A stretch of DNA of 64,000 nucleotides, taken from Armigeres subalbatus (Eukaryota > Arthropoda > Insecta > Diptera > Culicidae). Where the stretch lies: positions 225,790,307 through 225,854,306 of the forward strand of contig NC_085141.1 of NCBI RefSeq assembly GCF_024139115.2, given 5' to 3'. Both the position numbers and the translations under genes were made by a program. The notes beneath the pieces were generated by a model. It saw only the letters and a list, made by a program, of their open reading frames with translations. It searched no databases and had not been told where the DNA came from. This document shows positions 37,798 through 49,717 of this stretch, in pieces; the stretch's first letter is position 1, and every line of letters starts with the position of its first letter.

Positions 37798-39055
37798 TTT
37801 CACTATATTATACTAATGACACACTGGTGGTACAAGTACCATGGTACAAGAATCTTGAAATGAATACCATCAGGGTGTCGACTCAAATTTGAGAATAAAA
37901 TTCCCTGACTTTCCCTGACTTTCCAGTCATCTCTCGAAAAAATCCAGGTATGATTTTTCAATTCCTAAGCATATGAAAATTCATGTATGCTTAAATCCTT
38001 GAAGTCCATACGCGTTCCTGAGTTATTGGAAGCCTAATTACTTGTAGAAGCAGAACATTAAGGTTTTGTAATAAATGGTAGATAATTCTGGTCTTCCACA
38101 AGATTCTAGGAAATGGGCACAGCTCCTGGCAGGTTATTATAATTCAGCATTACACATCTCTTCAAAATTGGCTCCAAATAATGTTATAAACTTTCTGGTG
38201 CCCTCATCAATCTTCAGGAATTCTCACGGACTCCCTGGAATCGCAGTAGACCTCCACTGTTACTTTTCAAATCGTTGAAGTTTCCATATTCTTTCTGGAA
38301 ATTTTGTGAAATCTTGTACCTATCTTTTGACAAGACTTTGGAACTCTTTACAAACAATCGTGGGAACTTCTAGAAATCCTTTAAATTCCGTTAAATAATG
38401 CTTACGGACTTGCGGGTATTATCGTGAACGTCAAAAAACCTTCTCTGAAGTATAGTTACGGAATAAGAATTCTTATTCACTTTCTGTGGGGTGTATGGAT
38501 TTCTGATAATCGTCACTGACTGCTTGCAATCTTACGGACATTCAAGAATTCAATTCCTACAAGCTCCATAAACCCATTCAGCACTTACAGTAAGTTCAGG
38601 AAAACATTATAACCACTGCGATACTTTAAATATTTTGGTTTGAATATGCTCAGGTCCTTTGGAGAAGAATTGGCATAACTAGTCTCAAATGCTAGGGGAG
38701 CTCTATCTATTCCATTTATTTGATAGAGTTTTAGTTATTTGCCAAAACTTCTAAAGTAGATCAATCGTTTTGGTATTCCATCATTGTTTTTTTACAGAAA
38801 GTTTAACTACTATTAACTCGATGTCAGACTTTTCCAACAACTACAACAAGTGATGAAACTTCATAAGAAATATATAATGGAATTTTTTGAAGAGCTCGTG
38901 GAAAAGTGTTTGAAGATTCCTTGGCATATTTTTTGTATGAATCCCTCCACAAATACAACAAATACATTTCAATTATTTTTTGAGTAAATACCATATAAGT
39001 TTTTTGAAGTAGAGTTTTTGAAAAAAAAAACTACTGAATATTTTTTTGTTTTTCA

Positions 39056-39200
39056 GGGAGAATTTTTATGTACCTACCTAATTTGGAAAATTTTGAGGAA
39101 GAAATAATTATAGATATTCCAAAGAATCTCACTGAAGTTATTTCTGGACAAAATTCTCAAGCATCAACCAGAATATTTCCTGAGAAAATTGTTTTGTAAA
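39056..39200 (+). pseudogene. Counterpart of the exon-like ORF, copy A'
   Basis: Same acceptor-like TTTTTCAG and the YLPNLENFEEEIIIDI segment. An extra A after TTTTT and an extra G in TCTGGAC move the frame, which ends at TAA in FPEKIVL. AATAAA follows at 39260. Without polished sequence neither version can be preferred. Confidence 0.2.
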
Positions 39201-40623
39201 CATCAAAAGTAACGTTTAGTGATGAACTTATTTTATACTTTATACATACAAAATCACTCTAATAAAGCAGCGAATGTAATACTGAAACATTGTCGGTTTT
39301 AATAATGTTTTAGTTTAAAAAATATAAGTAGGCAATGTGTAGAGACAAACATAGCCACGGAGGTAAGCCAGCCAAGGGCTGAAAGCCTCCTTAATAAAGA
39401 TATACATAAAAAAAACAAACAAACAAACATAGCCATCTGTAAACATAACTACAGTTTTGCTTGTAGAGTAAATATGCAAATAGTTGCAGCTTGAAAAGTT
39501 CACAACAAATATGTCATTGTTGTAGATATAATTGACTTCTCTTTTTGTTCTGTAGATAAAGCAAACATTGTTGAGAAGTTTTGAAGAATTATTTTGAAAC
39601 CGTCAGATTGGTGTGATCTGCTTGATTCTGGCAATTTATTCAAAATACTTTAAATTTTCTAGGAGAGCGTCTATGATTGTGGAGTATGGAGTAACGTTTT
39701 ACCATCGCCACCTACTTACATGAGGTAGACCACATTTGCTTTTGTCCACTATCATTCTCTCAATATGATCAATAATTTGACCACCAAGGTACCAATGTCT
39801 TTATAAGCCCACCATCAAATGGAAGTTCATGAAATGGTTTTGAATATTATCAACATAATAATCTTGTTTGCAGGGGCAGTATTCGGCGTTTTCTAGAAAT
39901 AAGGCTTAAAATATCGAGTTGTTGGTTGTAGGTTGAAATTTTTGATGATTGTTTGTTGAACGGTTATAAACTATGGCCCATTTAGGCTTTTCGATTCAGC
40001 TTCGACTGCTTTCACTAGTTAATGTTTATACATTTGGGCGATAAATTTACATCAAAAGATAATGAGGAGTCGATTAGTTGCAATATAGTCAGCAATTTAA
40101 ATCCATTGTGATATATCGCATTTCCTATAATTACATTACGACTAACTCTCGCGATTGATGATTAAATATTGACTTGCACGCTACTAATGAAGAAACTGCA
40201 AAAAAAAAATTAAAGTTCTCTCCGACACAAAACCACTAAATACTATGTATTTTTTTTCCTTTATTCGGGTGATTTTTAAAATTTTAATAATAAATTATAA
40301 GGGGGAAATTTTCATACATAAAAACTAATTGTATCAGGCCTGAACAGTGACCATTTGAGTAACCTCTGTTATTGATCTAAAATTGATTAATAGAGGCAAA
40401 TTATATTACCATGAGGAACATAGAATAGGCCAACGGGTCAAACGAAAAAAATAAAATATGCTTTATAGCCTGATTTTTTAAATCAATATGAATTTTTATT
40501 ATTGGGGTTTTGTGATTTTTCCCTGACCACAACCAAAAATTCCCTGACTTTCCCTGACATTCCGGGTCCAAATTGAAATTCCCTGACTTTCCAGGTTTTT
40601 CAGGTAGTCGACTGCCGTCATAC

Positions 40624-40675
40624 GCATAATTGTCCCATGTTTGCCGGGTTTCCTATGTACATGGGACAATTATGC
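40624..40675. repeat. Perfect 17-bp hairpin
   Basis: GCATAATTGTCCCATGT (40624-40640) and its exact reverse complement (40659-40675) are separated by 18 bases. The arm could mark a small palindromic MITE end. Confidence 0.6.
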
Positions 40676-40794
40676 AATACTAACTGATCGACACTCTCAG
40701 TATTGTGTTGATTAAAGAAAGTCTTGGAATAATTTTGGTGTTCGCTTGTAGCATGGTACAAGTACCACAGAGTGTGTCCTTAGTATTACTGAAA

Positions 40795-41436
40795 ATAATC
40801 TCCACAATCTCCCATCTAGGCCCGTCTAACCCTACATATCGCAATATGTAATTCATCTGAATGATGCTCCCTAGTTATAATAACGCATAAAATGTCGTAG
40901 ATATCAAACATGAATGTTTCAATACCTATACGATATTGTCTAATGGTCTATATATCAATGTGATGCTTACGTTTTATTTTAGCCTAGTCACGGTATTAGG
41001 CACTACTGGCGAAGAAGATGGCCCTAATACCGCGACAATTGTTTTGATCAATAAAAGTGTAAAAACAAGAATTTTAAATACCATTTCAGTCAGGCATTGC
41101 AACTTATCCCATCATTCGATCTTCTGAGCAAAGATACTGATGATATGCTGGGATATCTTAGTTATCTATCTGCTCAGTAAACAAAGTGCAACGTTCGCCA
41201 TGGAGAAACTTTTTTTCACTTCCTTTGTTGTAGCAACGCCCTCGCAACGTGAACACACCCCGAATCGCGCTGGCTATCAGGATCATCAACAAATGCTCAA
41301 ATGATAATATCTTCCCTGAGTGCTCTTTGATTAGGGATAATATCTTTGCACAGGCAAAGATAATATCCTGTGCTCAGATGATATTGCAATGCCTAATTTC
41401 AGTACCCAGCTCATATTTTATAGCTGTAAAAATGGG
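40795..41436. other. Unassigned intronic stretch left of RTE element 2
   Basis: No supported ORF. It contains TAGCCTAGTCACGGTATTAG and its near inverted partner CCTAATACCGCGACAATT around 40980-41040, a short inverted repeat. The counterpart is 14729-15336. Confidence 0.4.
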
Positions 41437-41608
41437 CTCCCCAGGCCATCTGCGAGTTGTGGAGCTTGCCTAGGATGTGGTGGGGTTTGACAGTGGGCCC
41501 TGTTAAATTCCTATAAAAAGCTGCATGTATCCGCAAGTAGGTCCCACCAAAGCGACCGTGTGCCGCTCAAAGCGCACAAGCCCAAGTCCTGGTGTTAGGT
41601 GGAACGCT

Positions 41609-41621
41609 AAACAGCCCTGAC
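41609..41621. repeat. Target-site duplication, left (Jockey insertion)
   Basis: AAACAGCCCTGAC directly precedes the element and is repeated at 46151-46163 behind the poly(A). The first A residues are ambiguous with the tail. RTE element 1 has the uninterrupted site near 31743. Confidence 0.85.
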
Positions 41622-41891
41622 TCTCAGACCGCATCGTGCTTTCGTGCTGTGCGGTTCTTTCTCTCTTTGCGGAAGGAAGTTTTTAATACTACCCGAAGCT
41701 ATTTTAATTTCAACAGTTCTTCTCAGCGCAATTTGTACCCACTGATCCCGTTACGATCTTTGCAAGGACCCGTGCCTTCGTTTACGTTGGACCCGTTTGC
41801 GGAAGTAAAATTCCGACAAGCGGTGGTAATCCTGCAGGGACACCGTTCTGGGAAAAAACCTCTTAGAAGGTCACGTCTCCACGCTCAGCAA

Positions 41892-43170
41892 TGAGCATTA
41901 ATAAACACAAGAGGAAGGGAGTCTTTGAATTCTCCACTTCCTTCTGAAACAAGGTTTCAAGACCGTCCTGCCAAAGCGCGGAAAAATAGAAGGAAGCTGG
42001 AGAATTCAGATATTCCTTCAAACTCTAATGTCGGAAATAATTTTTCTCCTATCGAACTGAGCAATCAGTTCGATTTGATTAATGATGATATTGAGCAAAT
42101 CGAATCTAGCCCAGGTGATTCGATTCATGCGAAGAAACAAAGGATTCCGCCGATTGTGTTATCTGTTGCCGAGTTTTCTGGCTTTAGGAATGAGATTTTG
42201 AGTAACCTTCAGGGGATCATTTCAGGTTTCATTTCAGATTGCTAGGAAGGGTGACTGCCGCGTTTTGCCGGGATCGCTGACGATCGCAAACGTCTTCTTC
42301 ACTATTTAACTGAGAAGCGCCATAAATTCTTCACATACGACGACAAAACTGAGCGATGGTTCAGAGGAGTCGTCTTGAAAGGTCTCCCCAGTGATGACAA
42401 ATCACTGGATGAGATTAAAATTGAAATTTCTCAATTACTTGGATTTTCACCAGTCCAAGTAATTAAGATGAAAAAAGAAATCCCATTCTGGTACTTCCCA
42501 GAGGGCATTTCTCAAGAATTTTATTTAGTTCATTTTAACAAAAAGTGAACTAAATAATATGAAAAGTTGGAAAAGGCCTGTATTATGTCCCATGTCCGTG
42601 TTACATGGGAACATTTACCAGCCTGGGGGAAATTCAAAACCCCACCCAGTGCCGTAAGTGCCAAAAGTGGGGTCATGGAACCAAACATTGTCACATGGAT
42701 GCTAAATGCATGATTTGTGGTGGAACCTCTCACGCCAAGGACGCATGTCCTGTGAGAGAAGATTCCAATAAATTTAAATGTACTTGCTAATTGTGGGGCA
42801 ATCATAAATCCAATTTCTGGGAATGCCCTTCACGCAAAAAGTTTTGAATTCCCGTGCAAAATTGATGACAGGAAATTCAATCGGATCCCAGATTCGACGG
42901 GTAGAAATTTTCAAACGCTCAAATTTCGAAACCGGTTATCAGTCGAGCAATTCATACCCACCACAATTCACAAACAAATTTTGCCGCTCGTCAACGGGTA
43001 GCAAGCACTTCAGTAAATTCAATTTTTCCAATGTACCTACGTATGCAAACATCGCTGCTGGTAGACAAAATTTCTCTTCTCAAAATGGGGTTTATACCCA
43101 TGTCCCAACGGAAAATAATGGTCATATTGCCGATTCAGGTAGCATGACTGCTTCCGATTTTGATTTTTAA
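41892..43170 (+). pseudogene. Jockey ORF1 (gag-like, zinc-knuckle protein)
   Basis: Starts MSINKHKRKGV and, after a one-base shift, SPLPSETRFQDRPAKARKNR. A middle domain follows with KTERWFRGVVLKGLPSDD and IKIEISQLLGFSPVQVIK, comparable to the PRE_C2HC region of mosquito Jockey gag proteins. Zinc knuckles lie at about 42645-42830: CRKCQKWGHGTKHC, CMICGGTSHAKDAC and a third of the CANCGGNHKS type that is frame-shifted here. The ORF ends ASDFDF at 43170. At least four frame shifts interrupt it. ORF1 proteins bind the element RNA in ribonucleoprotein particles. Confidence 0.75.
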
Positions 43171-43289
43171 CTGAACAATTGCATCACATGATTGATGCAA
43201 TGTTCAAAGCAAATCTCATTCCTGAAGCTGTTCAGGTTGGTATAAAGTACACACAAAATGTTATCGGACTCCGTTTTAATGGAACAAAT

Positions 43290-45917
43290 AATTGTGTGAA
43301 AGTTCTAAATTGGAATGCCCGCTCTCTAAAGGGTAAGGAAGATGAATTATTCAACTTCCTTTCAGTTCATAATGTGCATATTGCCATTATAACTGAAACG
43401 TATTTAAAACCAGGACTCTCCATTAAAAGAAATCCAAACTATTTTATCTACAGAAATGATCGTCTTGACAGCGCCTGTGGTGGGGTCGCCATTGTCATTA
43501 ATAGACGTATCAAACATAAATTATTTTCTTCGTTTGAAACCAAAGTTTTTGAAACCTTGGGAGTTTCTGTTGAAACAAATTTTGGACAATTTTCCTTCAT
43601 TGCAGCCTACTTGCCTTCTCAATGCAATGGGCAGCAAAAGAATTTGTTGAAAGCTGATCTTCAAATTCTGACTCGCAACAAATCAAAATTCTTCGTAATT
43701 GGTGACTTCAATGCCAAACACCGTTCATGGAATAATGCTCAAAGCAATTCCAATGGTAAAATTTTATTTGAAGATTGTTCTGCGGGATATTATACTATTC
43801 AATATCCCAATGGACCAACTTGTTTTTCTTCAGTCGAAATCCTTCTACAATTGATTTAGTTTTAACGGATTCAAGTCAGCTGTGTGGCCAATTGGTAACT
43901 CATGCTGACTTTGACTCTGATCATCTTCCTGTGACATTTGAAATCTCACAAGAAGCCATTTATAATCCAATCAGCTCTACTTTTAATTATCATAGAGCTG
44001 ATTGGGATTCTCTCAAAACATATATCGATAGGAATTTTGATGTTAATATTCCTTTGGATACCAAAAGTGATATTGACAATGCGCTCATATCTTTGACAAA
44101 TTTAATTGTCGAAGCCAGAGCATTACAATTCCTAAATGTGAAATTAAATTCAACTCCATTATTATTGACGACGATCTTCAGCTACTGATCCGTCTTAAAA
44201 ATGTGAGAAGAAGGCAATACCAAAGAACTTGCGATCCCGCGCTGAAAGTTATTTGGCGAGATTTGCAAAATGAAATTAAAAACGTTTCGCTATTCTGAGA
44301 AATACCAACTTTGAGAATAATGTCTCGAAGTTGGATCCCAGATCGAAACCCTTTTGGAAATTAACAAAATTCTTAAAAACCTCAAAAGCCAATTCCAGCG
44401 CTTAAAGAGGAAATAAAATTTTATTAACAAATGGCGTAAAGGCTCAAAAACTTGCTCAGCAGTTCGAGGTGCTCATAATTTTAGTCTAGGTCTCACTAGT
44501 CCAATTGAGGATCAGGTTACACGGGCTTCGAAGACATTCTCAATCAAGAGAATGTTTTGACCTTTCGTTGGGAACTAATTTGGATGAAGTGAGATCTATT
44601 ACTAGAAATTTTAAAAATATGAAAGCCCAGGTGATGATGGTATTTTCTACATACTTATCAAAAAACTTCCTGAGAGCTCTTTATCCTTTTGGTTAATTTA
44701 TTTAACAAATGTTTTCAATTGGCATATTTTTCAGATAAATGGAAAATCGCCAAAGTTGTTCAATTTTGAAGCCGGACAAAAATCCAGCTGAGGCTTCTAG
44801 TTATCCTTAATCAGTTTGCTTTCTTCAATAAGCAAACTGTTTGAAAAGATATTTTAAATAGAATGATGGTTCATATTAATGACAATTCTATTTTTGCTGA
44901 TGAAGCAATTTGGTTTTCGCCATGGGCATTCAACCACCCATCAGTTATTAAGAGTTACGAACTTATTCCGGCTCAACAAATCTGAAGGATATTCGGCTGG
45001 AGTTGCTTTTCTTGATATAGAAAGCATTTGACAGTGTTTGGCATGAAGGTTTGATTTGTAAAATTGGTGAATTTTAATTTTCCTCTGTACATTATTAAAC
45101 TGATCCAAAATTATTTATCAGATCGCTCACTGCAGGTTAACTAACATAATTCTAAATCTGATAGATTACCTGTAAGGCTAGTATCCCCAAAGGCAGCATA
45201 CTGGGGCCCATTTTGTATAACATTTTACTTCTGACTTACCTGATTTACCACCAGGGTGTCAGAAATCTTTGTTTGCAGATGACACAGGTCTCTCAGCCAA
45301 AGGGCGTAGCCTTCGTGTCATTTGTAGTAGATTGCAAAAAAGTTTGGATATTTTCTCCACTTACTTGCAAAAATGGAAAATTTCCCCGAATGCTTCCAAA
45401 ACTCAGCTTATAATTTTTCCACATAAGCCGAGAGCTTCTTATTTGAAACCTTCTAGCAGACATATTGTCACTATGAATGGGGTTCCAATTAATTGGTCTA
45501 GCAAAGCTAAATATTTAGGACTTCTGCTAGATCAAAAATTAACTTTTAAAAATCACATTGAAGGCCTTCAAGCCAAATGTAACAAATATATTAAGTGTCT
45601 ATATCCACTTATAAACAGAAAATCAAAACTTTGTCTTAGAACAAACTTTTGATTTACAAACAAATTTTAGACCTACCATGTTGTATGCTGTGCCAATATG
45701 GACTAGTTGCTGCAATACCAGACAGAAGGCACTCCAGAGGATTCAAAATAAAATTTTGAAAATGATTCTGCAGTTGCCTCCGTGGTATAGTACCAATGAA
45801 CTTCAAAGAATTTCTAATATTGAGACATTGCGACAAATGTCCAACAAAATAATTTCCAATTTTAGACAAAAATCGTTGCAATCTTCTATTGCAACGATAA
45901 ACTCCTTGTATCCTTAG
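43290..45917 (+). pseudogene. Jockey ORF2 (endonuclease and reverse transcriptase)
   Basis: The endonuclease starts near KVLNWNARSLKGKED, then IAIITETYLKPGLS, VIGDFNAKHRSW, and after a shift STIDLVLTDS and FDSDHLPVTFEI, the standard AP-endonuclease motif order. The RT region has WKIAKVVPILKP, FLDIE.AFDSVWHEGL, IPQGSILGP-like coding near 45185 and FADDTGLSAKG (FADD at 45272-45283). It continues to the C-terminal PTMLYAVPIWTSCCNT and LQLPPWYSTNELQR, ending NSLYP at 45917. The stretch 44190-45270 has many frame changes; the segments 43179-43857, 45269-45652 and 45678-45917 are open. As written it is not translatable. Confidence 0.8.
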
Positions 45918-46150
45918 TATAAAATAGGTTAAGTTTAGTTTAAGTTGAAAACATTGTAATTCCTACATGGTTCAATTCAACCAGAGGAAAAATTCTAACT
46001 GCCAGAGGCAATTGAAATGTGTTAAAAATAACTAAAAAGTAACATAGCAAATAAGGATGATAGTGTTAAGAAAACACGGAACACCTAGTCTAAGAGATGA
46101 ATGCATGTATTAGATAATTAGCAAATAAAATTAGTTAAAAAAAAAAAAAA

Positions 46151-46163
46151 AAACAGCCCTGAC
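46151..46163. repeat. Target-site duplication, right (Jockey insertion)
   Basis: Second AAACAGCCCTGAC, followed by the continuing RTE sequence ACGACGGCCC. Confidence 0.85.
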
Positions 46164-46239
46164 ACGACGGCCCTCCGACGAGACAGGAGGTTTGCGCAGG
46201 CCCAATAAGCCGCCTGGAAAACCAATAATTACGAACAAT

Positions 46240-46657
46240 CAAGGAATGTAAAATAACAACATTGCCAATGACAACGACATTATCCTCTTTTGTAAATGTT
46301 GAGACAAACTCAACTCGCAATAAGCGTTTGTCCCAAACTGCAACAGAATAGGACAATTATCGCCTGCCACGCATTTTGAGAAGTAGTCGGTTTCCGATGA
46401 TGTTTTTGGTTAAATTAGTATCAGTTATCATAGATTAGACATAAACTTAACCATCTGTTGACATGATTTGCGTTTTACTTCTAAAATAAACAAGTTATCG
46501 CAGTTTGAAAAGTTCACAACAATTACCTCTCCATGTTTGTTGCAAATAAAATGGAACGCAACAATGTCTTTATCCTCTGCAGATGGGGACAAAGAGTTAT
46601 CACTATTCTCTTTTGTCGCTTGTTTTTTGCATTTTTCAGCGACAATTACATTCCTTG
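46240..46657. mobile_element. 418-bp hAT-like MITE inside RTE element 2, copy A'
   Basis: Inverted termini CAAGGAATGTAA (46240-46251) and TTACATTCCTTG (46646-46657) are flanked by the 8-bp direct duplication CGAACAAT (46232-46239 and 46658-46665). RTE element 1 lacks the insert at this site (ATTACGAACGACATAGAAG). An 8-bp duplication fits the hAT superfamily. There is no coding capacity. Confidence 0.88.
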
Positions 46658-46665
46658 CGAACAAT

Positions 46666-47526
46666 ATAAGAGATAATGTGACTCGATATAATCGGCAAAG
46701 AGCTAGGCGAGGAATAAATGATCACGATTGGAAGCTTGGAACATGGAACTGCAAGTCGCTAGGTTTCGTAGGTTGCGACAAGATGATTTACGATGAATTA
46801 CATCCCCGCAACTTCGACTTTGTGGCGCTGCAGGAGATTTACTGGACAGGACAGAAAGTGTGGAAAAGCGGACATCGAGCGGCTACCTTCTACCAAAGCT
46901 GTGGCACTACCAACGAGCTGGGAACCGGCTTCATAGTGCTGGGTAAGATGCGCCAACGCGTGATTGGGTGGCAGCCAATCAGCGCAAGGATGTGCAAGCT
47001 GAGGATTAAAGGCCGTTTCTTCAACTATAGCATCATCAACGTGCACAGTCCACACAAAGGGAGACCCGACGACGAGAAAGAAGCGTTCTACGCACAGCTG
47101 GAGCAGACATACGATGGATGCCCACTGCGGGACGTCAAAATCGTCATCGGTGACATGAACGCTCAGGTAGGAAGGGAGGAAATCTATAGACCGGTCATCG
47201 GACCGGATAGTCTGCACACCGTATCGAATGACAACGGCCAACGATGCATAAACTTCGCAGCCTCCCGCGGAATGGTAGTCCGAAGCACCTTCTTTCCCCG
47301 CAAAAATATCCACAAGGCCACATTGAGATCACATAACCAAGAAACGGAGAACCAAATCGACCACGTTCTAATCGACGGTAAATTCTTCTCCGACAACACG
47401 AACGTCCGCACTTACCGCAATGCGAATATTGAATTCGACCACTACCTCGTTGCAGTATGCCTGCGCTCAAAACGGTGTACAACACGCGTCGAAGTCGGAC
47501 GCCGCAGCTTTAAGACGGTAGACTAG
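46666..47526 (+). pseudogene. RTE element 2 endonuclease domain
   Basis: An open frame encodes an apurinic-type endonuclease of RTE elements: LGTWNCKSLG at the start, VALQEIYWTGQKVW, then IINVHSPHKGRPDD, VIGDMNAQVG (about 47146) and NQIDHVLIDG followed by FDHYLVAV. These cover the usual metal-binding and catalytic motifs of the family. The longer open frame from 46468 is partly MITE sequence and not a real protein start. A stop at 47524-47526 is due to a one-base shift; the linker continues in another frame (LAQENAQQLKVALPTEEQ). The element cannot make a full protein as written. Confidence 0.85.
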
Positions 47527-47552
47527 CCCAAGAAAACGCGCAGCAGCTGAAA

Positions 47553-48445
47553 GTGGCACTCCCAACGGAAGAGCAGCTAGGCGCAGCGTCTCTTGAAGAT
47601 GGCTGGAGAGATATTCGATCCGCCATTGGTAGCACCGCAACCGCTGCACTTGGCACGGTGCCCCCGGATCAGAGAAACGACTGGTATGACGGCGAATGTG
47701 AGCAGTTAGTAGAAGAGAAGAATGCAGCATGGGCGAGATTGCTGCAACACCGCTCGAGGGCGAACGAGGCACGATATAAACAGGCGCGGAACAGACAAAA
47801 CTCGATTTGCCGATCGAGACCATGAAGAGACGGAGCAACTGTACCGCGCTAATAACACACGAAAGTTCTATGAGAAGTTAAACCGTTCACGTAAGGGCCA
47901 CGTGCCACAGCCTGATATGTATAAGGACATAAACGGGAACGTACTTACGAATGATGTGCGTAGTTCGAGTTTCAGGGGCATTCTCGAGTCCCTTCGAAAC
48001 CCACAGAGGTTTACGGCAAGGTGATGGTCTTTCGTGTCTGCTATTCAACATCGCTTTGGAAGGGATAATACGAAGAGCAGGGATTAACACGAGTGGTACA
48101 ATTTTCAATAAGTCCGTTCAGCTATTTAGCTTCGCCGACGACATAGATATTATGGCACGTAACTTTGAGAAGATGGAGGACGCCTACATCAGACTGAAGA
48201 GGGAAGCTAAGCGGATCGGATTAGTCATCAACACGTCGAAGACGAAGTACATGATAGGAAGAGGTTCAAGAGAAGACAATGTGAGCTACCCACCGCGAGT
48301 TTGCATCGGTGGTGACGAAATCGAGGTGGTAGAAGAATTTGTGTTCTTGGGCTTACTGGTGACTGCCGAAAATGATACCAGCAGAGAAATTCGGAGACGC
48401 ATAGTGGCTGGAAGTCGAATAGAGTTCGCCGCCGTACCAAACTGA
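47553..48445 (+). pseudogene. RTE element 2 linker and reverse transcriptase C-terminal part
   Basis: Across two frame changes the DNA encodes the linker with PPDQRNDWYDGECEQLVEEK and NNTRKFYEKLNRSRKGHVPQ. It then gives RT palm motifs GLRQGDGLSCLLFNIALE and FSFADDIDIM (catalytic FADD codons 48131-48142), and RIGLVINTSKTKYM. About 900 bases of early RT are missing relative to a full RTE. The YGHETWTMLVEDQRAL segment follows after another shift at about 48480. Confidence 0.8.
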
Positions 48446-48826
48446 CACCCTACAAAACGCTCATTAGAACGTTAGTCCTCTACGGACACGAGACCTGGAC
48501 GATGCTCGTGGAGGACCAACGCGCACTTGGAGGTTTAGAAAGGAAAGTACTTCGTATCGATCATTTAGTAATTCACGTTCGATCATTTAGTAGTTTGTCA
48601 ATAACTCATTCCAGAAGCTGAATTTCAAAATGAGTTGTGTGGTGGACTTCTAATGCGAAGGTTTTTCTGTAACTGTGCCTTATGATTCGTTGTTTGTATT
48701 CCACTAGTAATCCAACAATCGAACGATCGCTAATATTTTAATTATCGACCTAAATTTTCACTCTCTGATCAATTTATTCACCTGCACAATGCAGAACAAA
48801 ATTTCGGTGAACAGCCGAACGTTTTG

Positions 48827-49717
48827 CCACAGACAAACAGACGTAACAGCTTGAACATTTTTCTGAAAAATCATCGCTCAACTCATCTACCATCATCTTG
48901 CGAGCATGTTACACGAAACGATGTTTCGTATGACATCGTAACCAGAAGGCGCTGGAGTGAAATGTCAAACCCAACCCCGTGGCAAGACATGCTTTTCAGC
49001 GTAGCGAACATCTTCATGAATATGTCCAGCATACATTTTGAAAAGTACTTCTCCCGAATCGTGCGTTTACAAGCAACTACATTTTATCCAAACTATTGTT
49101 GGCTACATATTTTCAAATTATTCAAAAATAATACCAGCTATTATGGGCATGTAAATATAATCCTAAAACATCTTTCTGCACACCATTTATTTCATTTCAA
49201 TTTCATTATTGAATGTTGTTCAGTGCATCCCGGACCATTTCAACTGTGATGCTCATCACAGTATAAACAATAATAATATCTTTTGTTTGATTCGGGCAGG
49301 AGAACAAGTTACGAAATATGATTTCGATGTAGCGTTTGATTTCACCTATCGATTCACTCCAATTCGTTAGTTTATTATATTTTATCATCAAATAACATAA
49401 TTCCCATGGTCAAAGATGGAAGTCTTGCAGATTATTTCGAAAAGAAATTTCAGATTTAACCAACACAAATAGTAAACAAAACACATAATGTTTATTTTCG
49501 TACAATAACAACGGACGGTAATGAGCTACCGTCCGTGGACATCAATAGCTATTGTCAAACCCCTTGTGGTAGTATAGGACGCCAGAGGTGGTCAAACCCG
49601 AAGGATTACGACACTAACGCCTCTAGTTGAGAATTGCGTAATCAATCAAATTCAAATTGATCGTTGAAGTTATTGTCGCTGGTATTTTCTCTAGTGTTAC
49701 GTCTGTTTGTCTGTGGT
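48827..49717. repeat. Pair of perfect 21-bp inverted repeats 850 bp apart
   Basis: The segment at 48827-48847 (CCACAGACAAACAG, then ACGTAAC) is the exact reverse complement of 49697-49717. The enclosed 850 bp, present also at about 22170-23030, has no supported gene. It may be a non-autonomous element of which only part of the termini is recognisable. Confidence 0.45.
49511..49536. repeat. Perfect 10-bp-stem hairpin
   Basis: ACGGACGGTA, loop ATGAGC, then TACCGTCCGT. The stem is damaged in the other copy (CCGGACGTAATGAGC near 22826). Confidence 0.55.

Larger units (their letters stand above)
37798..40794. mobile_element. 3-kb element with imperfect terminal inverted repeats, copy A'
   Basis: The left arm (37798-37850) and right arm (40744-40794) are imperfect inverted copies that share CTTGTAxCATGGTAC, GTACCAC, GTGTGTC and TTAGTAT in order. 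Inside each end lie direct AAATTCCCTGACTTTCCC motifs (37902-37925 and 40535-40600). A perfect 17-bp hairpin sits at 40624-40675. The interior has exon-like ORFs at about 38830-39250. This could be a decayed DNA transposon; no transposase is recognised. Confidence 0.45.
41622..46150 (+). mobile_element. Jockey-clade non-LTR retrotransposon (Juan-like), near full length, copy A'
   Basis: Inserted in RTE element 2 with the 13-bp duplication AAACAGCCCTGAC (41609-41621 and 46151-46163). It starts TCTCAGACCGCATCG, has a short 5' UTR, ORF1 with zinc knuckles, ORF2 with endonuclease and RT, and a poly(A) tail from 46137. The length of 4.5 kb and the two-ORF layout fit the Jockey clade. Juan-type is my impression from memory of mosquito elements and is not proven. 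Frame shifts in both ORFs may be real decay or sequence noise. Confidence 0.85.
41437..48558 (+). mobile_element. RTE-clade retrotransposon 2, interrupted by a Jockey element and a MITE, copy A'
   Basis: The RTE 5' part (41437-41621) is separated from the rest by a Jockey insertion (41622-46150). Removing it, with one copy of the 13-bp duplication, restores the order seen in RTE element 1 (AAACAGCCCTGACACGACGG). The rest runs to about 48558, where it is cut before the true 3' end. It lies on the strand opposite to tuberin, inside the 14.6-kb intron. An internal deletion removes the early RT region between NVLTNDV and the RT palm. Confidence 0.85.

Noticed and set aside
46468..47526. A 352-codon gene starting at 46468
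   Set aside because: The first 190 bases are MITE sequence with hAT-like ends; only the part after 46665 is RTE endonuclease.
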